The notes: a model not told the origin generated them from the letters alone. Shown: positions 17,135 to 26,018, numbered from the stretch's first letter. The stretch is 64,000 nt of DNA from UBA4427 sp045106235 (GCA_045106235.1 JBGCEJ010000005.1:169961-233960); one strand, 5' to 3'. Numbers and translations are program-made.

Positions 17135-18677
17135 GGCGCCGGCGCCCGATCCCGGCCAAGGCCACGACCCCTGAAGCAATGAGGCAAAGCCCCGACGGCT
17201 CAGGCAGCCCGATCGCAGCCATCTCCGGCTTGAGCGCACCGGCGGCATCCTGGATGCCTGAGCAAGGCCACGTATTCACAAGCTGGGCTCCGGCGATCGG
17301 GAAAACACCCTGGTCTACAACCCAGGGACCGACAGGTGGGTAGTCGCGCAGGAAGGCATGCGCGTAAAAGAGATAGTCATTCTCGATCGCCGTGCGGAGC
17401 GTGCGGGAAGTCCATTCCGCCTGAAGCGCCGGGCTCCCGGGGAGCGAGAAAACGTATTCCAGCGGATCGGGCGCACCGCCCGGATTCGGAAGATCAAATC
17501 GCAAGGGCGAAGGGCATGAACGATCAGAAGTCTCAGCGAAGGCGATCGGCCCGGTCCACCCAAGCGTTTCGATCGCGGCCAGCGGGTCCTCGACGCTCGG
17601 CCAGGTCAGGCGGGCGCTGCACGCTCCCCCGCCATTCCAGTCTGCCAGCAAAAACGCTTCAGAAGATATAGACCCATCGCTCGCGGGGTTCATCTCGAAC
17701 CCGTCCGGGTAAAGCGAGAGCGCCAGCACATCAAGACGCCCGCCGAGATTGAGTTCGGCAATCGCGCCCAAGCTCTTCGGGAAACAGGCCGCGGGGCCCG
17801 CCGAGGGGGCTGGGCCCGCTGGCGGAAACGAACAAGGCAAAAAACTGGACGTCGGGAAACAAGCGCTTCGTGCGTAGTCAAGAAGCGGCGGGAGCGAGAG
17901 CGTCGCAAACAGATACGGCTTTGGATCAAGCTCGGCTTCAAGTACATCGTAGAGGTTGCGGTAGAGCGCATAGAGGCCGCTCGCCTGTCCCGGGCATTTC
18001 GTCTCAAGCAGGTTCGCTTCGACAACGAGCCCAACATAGTTAGGCGAGAGTTTCGCGATCAGATAGCGCAGAAAGTTTAAGTAGCTGCGCTCTATATCAA
18101 AGGAGACCGGACCCGTTCCCGGATTCACAACCACCTGCGTGCCGGGCGAAAGGCTCGGACAGAGATCCGGAATTTCAACGCGCGCGGTGGGGTCGAGATA
18201 GACCGGCGCCAGCCCGTTCCGCTCTCCGTTAAGCAGAGAGACCGCGAGGTAGCCGCGACCGAGCGATGCAAAATGCGCTGAGAACGTATCCAGCCATGCA
18301 ACGGTTGCCGGATCGAGGCGAGCATCATAATACGCGATGCGGTCCTGGCCAGACGGCAGGTTCAAATCGAAGGCGAGCCAAGGAATGCCCTGGTCCCAAT
18401 GCAAAACCGCGAGGTTCGAGGCGGATTCGATCTCATTCAGCCAAGGCGCAAGATCATCGCGCTCCTCAAATTGAAAGAAGCAGCTTCCCGTCGCCAAACA
18501 ATCCGAGGTCTCAAGATTATGCTCGACCTTGAACTGCAGGAAGCCGATTTCCGGAAAGGCGGACAGCGGAAGCGGAGCGAAGCAAGCCACCAGGCAAACG
18601 AAACGCACAAGGAGACCAAGGCTTCCTTGGGGACGCCTCTTGCCCGAGCCGGGGACGTTGAGTCTTAAATTCGGCAC
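17073..18677 (-). CDS. PEP-CTERM protein with a putative TIM-barrel glycosidase-like domain
   Basis: Protein of 534 residues. A signal peptide (hydrophobic core LLVRFVCLVACFAPLP) is followed by a globular region and a C-terminal PEP-CTERM signal: LPEP, about 18 hydrophobic residues, then GRRRLSLPLR. The globular part has beta/alpha-barrel traits: AVLHWDQGIPWLAFDL, YVGLVVEANLLE ending a strand with a glutamate, LDVLALSLYPDGF, and TGPIAFAETSDRS ending a later strand with another glutamate. This spacing resembles GH53/GH5-type retaining glycosidases, but no family can be fixed. The start is taken as GTG at 18677; the open frame continues upstream, but that part overlaps the opposite-strand NTF2 gene. 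It should be anchored by exosortase. Confidence 0.7.
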   Translation of the reverse strand: MPNLRLNVPGSGKRRPQGSLGLLVRFVCLVACFAPLPLSAFPEIGFLQFKVEHNLETSDCLATGSCFFQFEERDDLAPWLNEIESASNLAVLHWDQGIPWLAFDLNLPSGQDRIAYYDARLDPATVAWLDTFSAHFASLGRGYLAVSLLNGERNGLAPVYLDPTARVEIPDLCPSLSPGTQVVVNPGTGPVSFDIERSYLNFLRYLIAKLSPNYVGLVVEANLLETKCPGQASGLYALYRNLYDVLEAELDPKPYLFATLSLPPLLDYARSACFPTSSFLPCSFPPAGPAPSAGPAACFPKSLGAIAELNLGGRLDVLALSLYPDGFEMNPASDGSISSEAFLLADWNGGGACSARLTWPSVEDPLAAIETLGWTGPIAFAETSDRSCPSPLRFDLPNPGGAPDPLEYVFSLPGSPALQAEWTSRTLRTAIENDYLFYAHAFLRDYPPVGPWVVDQGVFPIAGAQLVNTWPCSGIQDAAGALKPEMAAIGLPEPSGLCLIASGVVALAGIGRRRLSLPLRASPQPQLLRGASRF

Positions 18678-18812
18678 GGTCCTAGAATGCCATGACGGGC
18701 AACGTACAGGGAGACGAAATGGGGCAAAGCTCCATCCCCTCCGGCCCCTCCACCCAAAGGACGGCTTTACTGCGCGAGCGTGATAGAGTTTTGCGTGAGG
18801 AGGCCCAGACCG

Positions 18813-19247
18813 ATGGCGAATTTTGAACGCAAGGAAGTAGAAGCCGCATACGAGCATTTTGTGGAAGTCGGCGATAGCGGTGACTGGAATGCTTGGACGG
18901 ATCTCCATACGGAAGACGGCGTCTGGGTCGAGCACCACCTCGGCACCTTCACGGGCCGTGACGAAATCCGTAAGGCCATCACGGATGTGATGAAGCCCGT
19001 TCCGATGATGGTCTTTCCCGTGGGCTGGCATGCCATCGATGGCAACCGGGTCGTCTACTACCCGTGGCAGGTCATGCCTGATCCCCAGGGCGGAGATGCG
19101 GTCTACCGATTCGGGTGCGTGACTATGCTCGAATACGCGGGGGACGGTCTTTTCTCGCTCCAAGAGGACCTCTACAACCCGCGCGAAGCGGAGCAGGTCA
19201 TGAAGGCCTGGATGGCCGCGGGCGGAAAATTCGCGACCGCGGATTAG
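18813..19247 (+). CDS. SnoaL/NTF2-like domain protein
   Basis: Cone-fold protein of 144 residues. Visible are the N-terminal helix VEAAYEHFVEVGDSGDWNAW, the LHTEDGVWVEHHLGTFTG strand pair, the helix GRDEIRKAITDVM, and the curved sheet through RVVYYPWQVM. Such proteins act as small hydrolases, isomerases or dehydratases, or simply bind ligands. The start is the ATG at 18813, after GAGGAGG; a GTG 11 codons earlier is also open but lacks a ribosome-binding site. Substrate is unknown. Confidence 0.8.
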   Translation: MANFERKEVEAAYEHFVEVGDSGDWNAWTDLHTEDGVWVEHHLGTFTGRDEIRKAITDVMKPVPMMVFPVGWHAIDGNRVVYYPWQVMPDPQGGDAVYRFGCVTMLEYAGDGLFSLQEDLYNPREAEQVMKAWMAAGGKFATAD

Positions 19248-19285
19248 GACGCGAGATCGCGGCTCGACGCGGTATGCTCCCGGCC

Positions 19286-19531
19286 ATGGCAGCCAAGAAA
19301 TCCGAATCCACAGGTTCTTTCTCATCCACGCAGGTCACGCTCGGTCACGTATTCAAAGTCCGACCGAAGGTGAACACCAGCTTTCGCCCGCCGGACTTCG
19401 CGCGGGCAAAGCGATCCCTGTCTGACGAGACCTACGAATCGATTCAGGACGCGGCGCGGGCGGTTGCTGAAGAAGCCCTTTCGCTCACGCGCGGCGAGGC
19501 CACCAAGGCCAGTACTGGCAAGCGGCGCTAG
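19286..19531 (+). CDS. Small hypothetical protein
   Basis: An 81-residue frame rich in K, S and R. It has a stretch TLGHVFKVRPKVNTSFRPPDF followed by a helix SLSDETYESIQDAARAVAEEALSLTRGEA and a basic tail. No family is recognised. It starts 38 bp after the NTF2 gene on the same strand and is followed by a hairpin, which supports it as the end of that transcript. An ATG four codons earlier is equally possible; neither has a strong ribosome-binding site. Confidence 0.5.
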   Translation: MAAKKSESTGSFSSTQVTLGHVFKVRPKVNTSFRPPDFARAKRSLSDETYESIQDAARAVAEEALSLTRGEATKASTGKRR

Positions 19532-19565
19532 GCAGGCGGCGGTCGGCCGGCGGCGGCGAACAGAA

Positions 19566-19601
19566 AAGCCCAGGCCATCGCTCTCGCGACCACCTGGGCT
19601 T
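19566..19601. terminator. Possible terminator hairpin
   Basis: AAGCCCAGG pairs perfectly with CCTGGGCTT across an 18-base loop. A second inverted repeat, CAAGAC/GTCTTG, follows at 19602-19626. They lie between convergent genes (19286-19531 plus, 19663-20277 minus). A run of four A precedes the stem, reading as T on the minus strand, so minus-strand termination is the better fit. Confidence 0.4.
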
Positions 19602-19662
19602 CAAGACTTCGAACAAGTCCGTCTTGCACGTACCTCTTTAGGCACGATCTAGGCTGCGATAA

Positions 19663-20277
19663 TCAGCCTTCTCGGGACCGTCGACTTCCCAGCCCGACGA
19701 GTCCGAGTCCGAGCAGCAGTGCCGTTCCCGGCTCCGGAACCACTGTGATTCCAAGATCGATGCCCCACTGCGAGAACGATCCTGGATCGGGCGTACCCGT
19801 GTTATTCCAGTTATTTCCCCAGAGTCGAAGATCGGTTCCATCGAAGCCGTTTGCAGCGCCGGCGAACGTCCGATCGAGGAACGAGAAAGTGCCGTGGGTG
19901 GACGTCACCAACTCTGCACCAAACGTATCCGCGGCCGAACTGCCGAAATCTACGAAACCACCCGTCACAACGATGTCCGGTCCACCGGCCACCACGATCG
20001 TTCCACTGATCGCGGTGAGCGTCGTCCCGACCAAATCGGCCGTGAGCGTGCCGGAAAGATCCTGAAGCGGCGCGCCGCCCTGACAGAAGTCGATTCCGAC
20101 AATGGTTTCGCAATTTGTTGAAGCGTCATGGAGGTAGCTAAAGCCGAAGCCACCCTCATTCGTGTCCATCCCAATGATGAGATCAACGGGAGCCGCCGAA
20201 GCCGCCGACGCCCAAAGCAAGCCAATTAAGAGTCCGGTCCCCGCGAGCGAGAAACCGGCCCGATTAAGCCGTTGCAT
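19663..20277 (-). CDS. PEP-CTERM sorting domain protein (small, unknown)
   Basis: Protein of 204 residues with a signal peptide (MQRLNRAGF, hydrophobic core, cleavage at ASAAP-V). A beta-rich middle is poor in charge and rich in G, T and D. The tail is PEP-CTERM: VPEPGTALLLGLGLVGLGSRR followed by basic residues. The glycine, leucine and basic tail pattern is textbook. The middle (SGTLTADLVGTT, SGTIVVAGGPDIVVTGGF) is typical of secreted matrix-type PEP-CTERM proteins with no catalytic motif. Its leader holds a perfect CGGCCC/GGGCCG hairpin at 20309-20325, 32 bases before the start codon. Confidence 0.88.
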   Translation of the reverse strand: MQRLNRAGFSLAGTGLLIGLLWASAASAAPVDLIIGMDTNEGGFGFSYLHDASTNCETIVGIDFCQGGAPLQDLSGTLTADLVGTTLTAISGTIVVAGGPDIVVTGGFVDFGSSAADTFGAELVTSTHGTFSFLDRTFAGAANGFDGTDLRLWGNNWNNTGTPDPGSFSQWGIDLGITVVPEPGTALLLGLGLVGLGSRRSREG

Positions 20278-20308
20278 TGCGTTCTCCAGTAAAGCGCCCG
20301 CTCCGCCC

Positions 20309-20325
20309 CGGCCCTCTTTGGGCCG
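20309..20325 (-). promoter_or_regulatory. Leader hairpin of the PEP-CTERM gene
   Basis: Perfect six-base stem CGGCCC/GGGCCG with a five-base loop, 32 bases upstream of the ATG at 20277. It could slow ribosome entry or stabilise the mRNA; no regulator is implied by sequence. Confidence 0.3.
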
Positions 20326-20551
20326 ATTCGGCTTTGTGCTTCAGCACTCAATCTGCGGACACAGTTCCACTGGCGCCACATAACGTGACACCCTTCCCAG
20401 TAGTTTCAGCCTACGCGGAAGGAGAAGAGAGAAGCAAGCAAAAAATCGGCAATCTTCATGGGGATGGCGCGCTCTTCCGATCGGAAACGCACCTCAAAGC
20501 CGTTAGGCAAAAATTGCTACCGAGAACGGCTCAGTCGGCCCGAAACCAGGC

Positions 20552-21268
20552 CTAATATCCGGCGCTTCCCATTTCCCGCTCGAGCACATCGAGCTCTCGC
20601 TGAAGGGTCACCAGCTCGTTTCGCCAGAGCGGGATATCCGCGGTGAGTCGCTTCTTTTCGTCGTTCAGACCTTGGAGCTCCGCGAGCAGCTCGGCACGCT
20701 TCGAAGGGGTCAGAATCGGATTAATCTGAGCAGCGGCGGTCGAGATGACCTCCTTCCGGACCACTTCCAAGCGCTCCGTGCCGTCCTGGATCGCAGCCTC
20801 TTTCTCGGTAATCGCGGTTCGTGCAGCGCTCAGCGACTGACCCTTCCCGAAGGCCGCTGCAAACTCTTCGCGCAGGTCCTCGGGGCAGACATTGTTATGC
20901 CGTCGGCCCGATTCACCCACCGCAAAGGCATTCGACGGCGAACAGTAGTCGCGTACGCCGCGTTCCCAGCCCGCCATATACGTCGCGCGATCGGGCTTCA
21001 CGCCGTATTCGATGCAGGTCTCCTGAAGCTCAAGCAGCTTTGAGCTGCGCACACCGAGCGCGCCATCCCGCTCCCCCAACGTCTCCCAGTCCCCGATCTT
21101 GCACTGCGTTTCAGAAATCTCGGGCGTTCTCCCGGCACAGCCCATCACAGCAACGAGCGGGATGACCGCGATGAGGGCCGACGACGAGGCGAAGAAGGCC
21201 TTTCGATCGCGGCAATCGGAAGATGCAACACGAGCAGAACGAAAAGGGACTGTGAAAGAAAGTCGCAT
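20552..21268 (-). CDS. Lipoprotein with DUF2799-like domain
   Basis: Protein of 238 residues. The signal is unusual: about 28 polar residues precede the hydrophobic core, which ends in LVAVMGC with the lipidation cysteine. The following part (GVRDYCSPSNAFAVGESGR, the NNVCPEDL motif and the FGKGQSL stretch) matches the DUF2799 family of outer-membrane lipoproteins. The last 90 residues form a charged coiled coil (ITEKEAAIQDGTERLEVVRK and LQRELDVLEREM). Start ATG 21268 has GGAGG upstream. Divergent from the LamG-like PEP-CTERM gene at 21535. Confidence 0.8.
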   Translation of the reverse strand: MRLSFTVPFRSARVASSDCRDRKAFFASSSALIAVIPLVAVMGCAGRTPEISETQCKIGDWETLGERDGALGVRSSKLLELQETCIEYGVKPDRATYMAGWERGVRDYCSPSNAFAVGESGRRHNNVCPEDLREEFAAAFGKGQSLSAARTAITEKEAAIQDGTERLEVVRKEVISTAAAQINPILTPSKRAELLAELQGLNDEKKRLTADIPLWRNELVTLQRELDVLEREMGSAGY

Positions 21269-21534
21269 GAGCGCCTCCGAGGATGTCGCCGAGCGTTCGG
21301 CGAAACGATGCAGTTGAGGGTCCGGCGCCCTCAGGCGGGCAGACAGTAACACGCTCCCCGCGACGCTCCGCCCCGTCCAAACCGAAACGGAGCCTCTCGT
21401 CATGCAGACTGGCTGCGCGTCGCATGCCGGTCGCATGCGAGCCGAAACGGCACAAGACCGCCGTCAGCGGATTCCCCCCGCGGTGCGTTAAAAGCGCTCA
21501 GGTTTTCTACTGAGTCGACGAAACGTCAGGGGCG

Positions 21535-22278
21535 ATGCGTTTTTGCCACATTCGATCATTCTCCCTCGCGACCGCCGCGATCGCTGCCCTCCTGTTCTGC
21601 TCGAGCAGTGCCGGAGCGACGGCGCTCGCGGAGTGGAATTTCAACGACGGCACCGCCGAGGATCTCCTCGGCAACTACGACCTCACCGCCATCGGCGGCG
21701 GCCCCGCCATCGCGGGTGGCTACGCCCAGTTCAGCGGCGACGAGGGCACGCCTTCCTATCTTGAGTCCACCGGATTCGGCGGCAACCCCACCTGGTCTCT
21801 CGCCCTCCGCCTGCGCGCGGACGGACCCGTCGACCAAGGAAGTTTCCAGGGCATCTTCAGCAATAACTTCTCGCCCAGCGCCGACTACTCCTGGCAGGTC
21901 GAAAACTTCGGTGGCGTCTACCAGCTCCGCACGACGACGGGCACATTCGTCATTGGTGCGCCGACGGGCGATTTCGACACCATCGTCGTCCGCAAGCTCA
22001 GCGGAAGCGACGCCGACATCTGGTTCAACGGCGTGAACGTCGTCGCCAGCATCGGCTCCAACCCAGGCGGCCTGCAGAACTTCCGCATCGGCACGAACCG
22101 AAACTCAAGCTCCTTCTACGCTTTCACGCTCGATACCGTTCGCGTCTACGACAGCGTTGAAGATCCGCTCACGATCATCCCAGAGCCCGGCAGCGCCCTG
22201 CTCCTTGGCCTAGGGCTCGCAGGACTCGCCGTACGCCGACGTAAAATGGCTCCTAGAGCGCGAGAACGCAGCGCCTAA
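21535..22278 (+). CDS. PEP-CTERM protein with LamG/concanavalin-like domain
   Basis: Protein of 247 residues. The signal peptide (MRFCHIRSFS, core, cleavage at SAGATA) is followed by a jelly-roll domain of the LamG/concanavalin A type. Landmarks are LAEWNFNDGTAEDLLGNYD, FSGDEGTPSYLE, TWSLALRLRA, and the DTVRVYDSV end strand. The C-terminus is IPEPGSALLLGLGLAGLAVRRRK, a full PEP-CTERM signal. It probably binds glycans at the cell surface or in the matrix after exosortase processing. The stop codon lies in a GCCTAACG context. Confidence 0.88.
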   Translation: MRFCHIRSFSLATAAIAALLFCSSSAGATALAEWNFNDGTAEDLLGNYDLTAIGGGPAIAGGYAQFSGDEGTPSYLESTGFGGNPTWSLALRLRADGPVDQGSFQGIFSNNFSPSADYSWQVENFGGVYQLRTTTGTFVIGAPTGDFDTIVVRKLSGSDADIWFNGVNVVASIGSNPGGLQNFRIGTNRNSSSFYAFTLDTVRVYDSVEDPLTIIPEPGSALLLGLGLAGLAVRRRKMAPRARERSA

Positions 22279-22345
22279 CGTCGTCCAGGTTCGGCCTGCA
22301 ATTCGCGCGGCCCGGGGAGCAAGCGAGGCCCCCTATCGACCTGGC

Positions 22346-22795
22346 CTAACGTGACATGCGCTGACTATAGTCCCAAGACGTCGCCCAATCGATCTCAATG
22401 CTGATCTGAACTTCGTTGTTCGCCCGACTCAGCAACCACTTCGCGAGACCGGAATCACGCCGCCCGAGGTAGCGATCGATCAATCGCTCAAGCGCATCCT
22501 CCGCCCCGTCGCGACTCAGACTCGCAGAGCCACGCCCGCGGAATCCGAAATAGGGCATCTCATTCGTTGAAATCTCGAAGGCACATCGCGCATCGGACTC
22601 AAGCGCCCGCGCCACCTTCGCATCCGCCTGGGTTGCGCAGATCAGACGCCCGGCGTCATACATGAACCAAAGCGAGCAAAGGATCGGGAAGCTTGATTCC
22701 GTGCCCGTCGCGAGACGCAACGGCACCCGCGTCTCCTCTAAAAACGAGGCCACGCGCTCGGCCGACCATGCGCTCTTTGGACTCAAAAACTCCAC
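22346..22795 (-). CDS. Pyridoxamine 5'-phosphate oxidase-family flavin-binding protein
   Basis: Split-barrel protein of about 149 residues. Landmarks are FLEETRVPLRLATG, FPILCSLWFMYDAGRLICAT, the CAFEISTNEMPYFGFRGRG strand pair and a C-terminal IEIDWATSWDY. It likely binds FMN, F420 or heme. The start is taken as GTG at 22795, after GGGGGGAT; the frame continues upstream with arginine-rich sequence and could begin as far as 22912. It is convergent with the PEP-CTERM gene. Specific substrate unknown. Confidence 0.75.
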   Translation of the reverse strand: MEFLSPKSAWSAERVASFLEETRVPLRLATGTESSFPILCSLWFMYDAGRLICATQADAKVARALESDARCAFEISTNEMPYFGFRGRGSASLSRDGAEDALERLIDRYLGRRDSGLAKWLLSRANNEVQISIEIDWATSWDYSQRMSR

Positions 22796-23012
22796 GCGAT
22801 CCCCCCTATTTACTTTGTCCCGTAGCGTCCCCGCCTCGTGGGCCCCGTGAATCACGAAGGCTGACGATCTTTCGCTACGGCAAAATCGCCCCCTCATTCT
22901 ACCTGCCCCCACGAATCTCCCCAGCGAATTGAAGGCTTTCTGCCCATCTAGACGAATCCCTTCGGCCCAGTCGCGCTAGGATCTGGCTCCATGATTTTCC
23001 CGGAGGACCGAC

Positions 23013-23657
23013 GTGTCTGATTCTCGACCTACTCCCGACTCTCCCTTCGCCCCTGCCCGCGCCTGCGCCTCCCGGGTCTCTCGGCTGGCCTTCGTGCTCG
23101 CGCTGGGCGCGATGCTTTCTCTTTCGGGATGCGGCTACAACGATATCCAGGCGGGCGACGAAACGGTGAAGGCCGCCTGGTCCGAGGTTTCGAATCAGTA
23201 TCAGCGCCGCGCCGACCTGATTCCGAGCCTTGTGAAAACCGTGAAAGGCGCTGCGAACTTCGAGAAGGAGACGCTGGAGGCCGTCGTTCAGGCCCGCGCG
23301 AAAGCAACCGGCATCCAAGCTACGCCGGAGCTCATCAACGATCCCGCCGCGCTGCAAAAGTTCATGGACGCCCAGGGCCAGCTGAGCGGAGCGCTCTCGC
23401 GACTCATGGTCGTCGTCGAAAAGTACCCTGAACTCCGCGCGACCGAAGCCTTTCGTGATCTCCAGGTTCAGCTCGAAGGCACCGAAAATCGAATCACCGT
23501 CGCGCGCGGCCGCTACATCGAAACCGTGCAGGGCTATAACACCCTCGTTCGCTCCTTCCCGCAGAACCTGACGGCGAAGGTGATCGGCGCTGAAGTCAAA
23601 CCGACTTTCGAAGCGCGCGAAGATGTGGGCGACCGACCGCCCGAGATCGACTTCTGA
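23013..23657 (+). CDS. LemA family protein (lipoprotein)
   Basis: Protein of 214 residues. The signal sequence ends in LSLSGC-G, a good lipobox. The LemA helical bundle follows: IQAGDETVKAAWSEVSNQYQRR, ADLIPSLVKTVKGAA, the LSRLMVVVEKYPELRA motif and ENRITVARGRYIETVQGYN. Translation starts at GTG with GGAGG eight bases upstream. Members sit in the membrane and often precede TPM-domain genes, as here: the next gene starts 20 bp downstream. Confidence 0.94.
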   Translation: MSDSRPTPDSPFAPARACASRVSRLAFVLALGAMLSLSGCGYNDIQAGDETVKAAWSEVSNQYQRRADLIPSLVKTVKGAANFEKETLEAVVQARAKATGIQATPELINDPAALQKFMDAQGQLSGALSRLMVVVEKYPELRATEAFRDLQVQLEGTENRITVARGRYIETVQGYNTLVRSFPQNLTAKVIGAEVKPTFEAREDVGDRPPEIDF

Positions 23658-23677
23658 TCACCGGGGCAAACCTCCGT

Positions 23678-24619
23678 ATGCGCAAGAATCTGAGCGTCGC
23701 CTGGCTCTCAGCGAGTCTCGCTTGGGCGCTCGTGGGTGGCTTCGCCCTGCCCTCGCTTTTCGGCGCGAATCCCGCGGCCGCTCTGGTCGCCGTGCCGGCG
23801 CTCGAAGCACGGGTGCAAGATGGCGCCGGCCTCCTCTCCGCAACGGAGGAGCAGTCGCTCACAGCCCAGCTCGCCGCGTTCGAGGCCGAGACACAGCATC
23901 AAATCGTGGTTCTGACCCTGCCCTCTCTCGAAGGCGAAGCGATTGAGTCCTTTTCGATTCGCGTCGCGGACGCCTGGAAGATCGGCCAGGAAGAATTCGA
24001 CAACGGCGTGATTCTGATCGTCGCCGCGAAGGATCGCCGCGCGCGCATCGAGGTCGGCTACGGGCTCGAAGGCGCGATCCCCGACGCGCTGGCCGCACAA
24101 ATCATGCGCAACCACATGATTCCGGAATTTAAGCGCGGCGCGATGTCCGTCGGTGTTCAGCGCGGCGTCGATGCCCTGATTGCTGCCGCGAAAGGCGAAG
24201 TGCTTCCCGATCGGCCGCGTCGAAATGATCGCGGGAGCGCCAACCGCGGCTACGAATCCGCGCTCCATGCCAGCATCTTCGCCGCTTTTTTCGGTGTCAT
24301 GCTCGGCGGCGCTGCAGGATCTAAACATGGCTGGCTTCGCCCGCCCGTCGGTGGCGCGAGCGCAGGTCTTCTCGGCTGGCTGATTGGCGGAAGCTTGGCC
24401 GTCGGAGCCGCCGCTGCCATCTTCGCCGCGATCGGCGGCCTCTTCTTTTGGCTCAATCCCCCCTCCGCAGGCGGCTTCAGCGGCGGACGCCACTCACGCC
24501 GCGGTGGCTTCGGGACCGGCGGCTTTGGCGGAGGCGGATTCGGAGGCGGTGGTTTTGGAGGCGGATTCGGTGGGGGCGGTGGTGGTTTCGGAGGCGGTGG
24601 CGCCTCAGGAGGCTGGTAG
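23678..24619 (+). CDS. TPM domain protein, YgcG-like, membrane anchored with glycine-rich tail
   Basis: Protein of 313 residues: a signal peptide, a TPM phosphatase-fold domain (VQDGAGLLSATEEQSLTAQL, QIVVLTLPSLEG, NGVILIVAAKDRRARIEVG, RNHMIPEFKRGAMSVGV), one or two transmembrane helices around 215-270, and a tail made almost only of G and F repeats (GGGGFGGG style). This layout is the classical partner of LemA. It belongs to the 23013-25252 operon and its stop codon abuts the ATG of the next gene. A role in envelope protein or photosystem-like assembly is known for distant relatives only. Confidence 0.9.
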   Translation: MRKNLSVAWLSASLAWALVGGFALPSLFGANPAAALVAVPALEARVQDGAGLLSATEEQSLTAQLAAFEAETQHQIVVLTLPSLEGEAIESFSIRVADAWKIGQEEFDNGVILIVAAKDRRARIEVGYGLEGAIPDALAAQIMRNHMIPEFKRGAMSVGVQRGVDALIAAAKGEVLPDRPRRNDRGSANRGYESALHASIFAAFFGVMLGGAAGSKHGWLRPPVGGASAGLLGWLIGGSLAVGAAAAIFAAIGGLFFWLNPPSAGGFSGGRHSRRGGFGTGGFGGGGFGGGGFGGGFGGGGGGFGGGGASGGW

Positions 24620-25252
24620 ATGAAACCGAGCCAACTCATTGCGGGCCCCGAACGCGAACGAATCGAATCCGCCGTCACCGAGGCCGAACGCGGAACGGCA
24701 GGCGAAATCGTCGTCAAGGTTGTGCGCGCTGCGGCGCCGCATGCGGCTTCTCCGTGGCGACTCAGCCTCCTCTTGGCCGGCCTTTTCCCACTCGGCGCGG
24801 CCTTCTTCGAGCCCGACCTTCGACTGATCGAAATCCTCGGCCTGCAAGCACTTGCGACGGGGCTCGCTCACCTGCTTTGCCGACTCGATCCCATCCGCCG
24901 TGCCTTTACGAGCGATCTCGAACTGCGCACCTCCGCAGAGCAGGCCGCACTCGACGCCCTCATGCAGCATGTCATTCGCCGCACCGAAAACCGGACGGGA
25001 ATCCTGATTTTCGTCAGCCTACTCGAACATCGTGTCGTCGTTCTAGGCGACGAAGCCGTCGACCAAGCCCTCGACCCAAGCGAAAGCTGGCAAGAGGTCG
25101 TGGATCTCGTGCTCGAAGGAATCCGTGCCGGTGAGGCCACCGAGGGCATCGTCCGCGCCATTGGCAAATGCGGCGAGATCCTCTCCCACCCCCTGCCGAT
25201 CCAGCCGGACGATGTAAACGAGATCGAGCGCGGCCTGATTCTCTCGGACTAA
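24620..25252 (+). CDS. TPM domain membrane protein (second of pair)
   Basis: Protein of 210 residues with no signal peptide. A short N-terminal TPM start (ERIESAVTEAERGTAGEIVVKVV) is interrupted by two hydrophobic helices (near 48-68 and 72-88), then the rest of the TPM fold follows (NRTGILIFVSLLEHRVVVLGD, EGIVRAIGKCGEIL). This split TPM architecture is the usual third gene of LemA-TPM-TPM operons. The ATG directly follows the stop of the previous gene. Confidence 0.9.
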   Translation: MKPSQLIAGPERERIESAVTEAERGTAGEIVVKVVRAAAPHAASPWRLSLLLAGLFPLGAAFFEPDLRLIEILGLQALATGLAHLLCRLDPIRRAFTSDLELRTSAEQAALDALMQHVIRRTENRTGILIFVSLLEHRVVVLGDEAVDQALDPSESWQEVVDLVLEGIRAGEATEGIVRAIGKCGEILSHPLPIQPDDVNEIERGLILSD

Positions 25253-25385
25253 CACAGCCAGGCGACTTAGCCCGAACGCGGAAGAAGGCGGCCAAGGCCA
25301 GCCCCCGCATGCGGCCGGATGTCGCCGGATGTCGCCGGTCGACGGCGCTTGGCGAAGTCAGGCAACGCTCCGCGATGCCGAGGGC

Positions 25386-26018
25386 CTACTGCCCGAACGC
25401 TGCGCCGATCGGCTTCATCGCCTCGACAAGATCCGCCCATTCCGTCGGCGTCAGCTCGCGCTCGGGGTAGAAGCCAACTACCCAGTCTCCTGCGCCTTCC
25501 ACCCGGAGCCCGGGCGGGAGAGACAGCTGTTCCCGAACAGCAGGGCTGAACCGTTCGCGCAGCGCGGCATGATCGGGCCCTGCCAAGTCGAAGCGATCGC
25601 CGAAACCGGGCTCATCCGGGAAGCTCATCGGCGTCCCGAGTTTTGCGGAGCTGCCTTTCGAGATTGCGCCCCGGGCGGTGAGAGCGAAAGCGGCGCCGTT
25701 CGAGCCGGGGACGCGATGCGCCACAACGGTCTGCTTCTCGCGCTTGCCCTCTTTGAGCACGCCCTCTCTCCAGGTCCAGTCGAAGGACCAAACCTCAGCC
25801 CCCTGCATCACATGACTAAAGAAAGCCTGCTTCCGCGCAGCCACGGAAGGCAGTTGGCGCCAGCCCGCTTCCTCCGCTGCGCCCGCATCCCCGAGGTAGC
25901 GAAAACCGATCGCGCCCGCGGCCTGCTCGAGCGCGTCTTTGCGCGTCTGCTGCCCGCATGAAACAAGAAAGGCCGCAGCTGCGGCAACCAAGCCCAAAAA
26001 GAGTCCGATCTTAAGCAT
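25386..26018 (-). CDS. Hypothetical lipoprotein
   Basis: Protein of about 210 residues with a lipoprotein signal (MLKIGLF, hydrophobic core, AFLVSC-G). The mature part has no recognised domain; it is alpha/beta with conserved-looking segments GFRYLGDAGAAEEAGW, EVWSFDWTW and GAGDWVVGFY. A second ATG two codons upstream is possible. It is divergent from the alcohol dehydrogenase. Confidence 0.6.
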   Translation of the reverse strand: MLKIGLFLGLVAAAAAFLVSCGQQTRKDALEQAAGAIGFRYLGDAGAAEEAGWRQLPSVAARKQAFFSHVMQGAEVWSFDWTWREGVLKEGKREKQTVVAHRVPGSNGAAFALTARGAISKGSSAKLGTPMSFPDEPGFGDRFDLAGPDHAALRERFSPAVREQLSLPPGLRVEGAGDWVVGFYPERELTPTEWADLVEAMKPIGAAFGQ

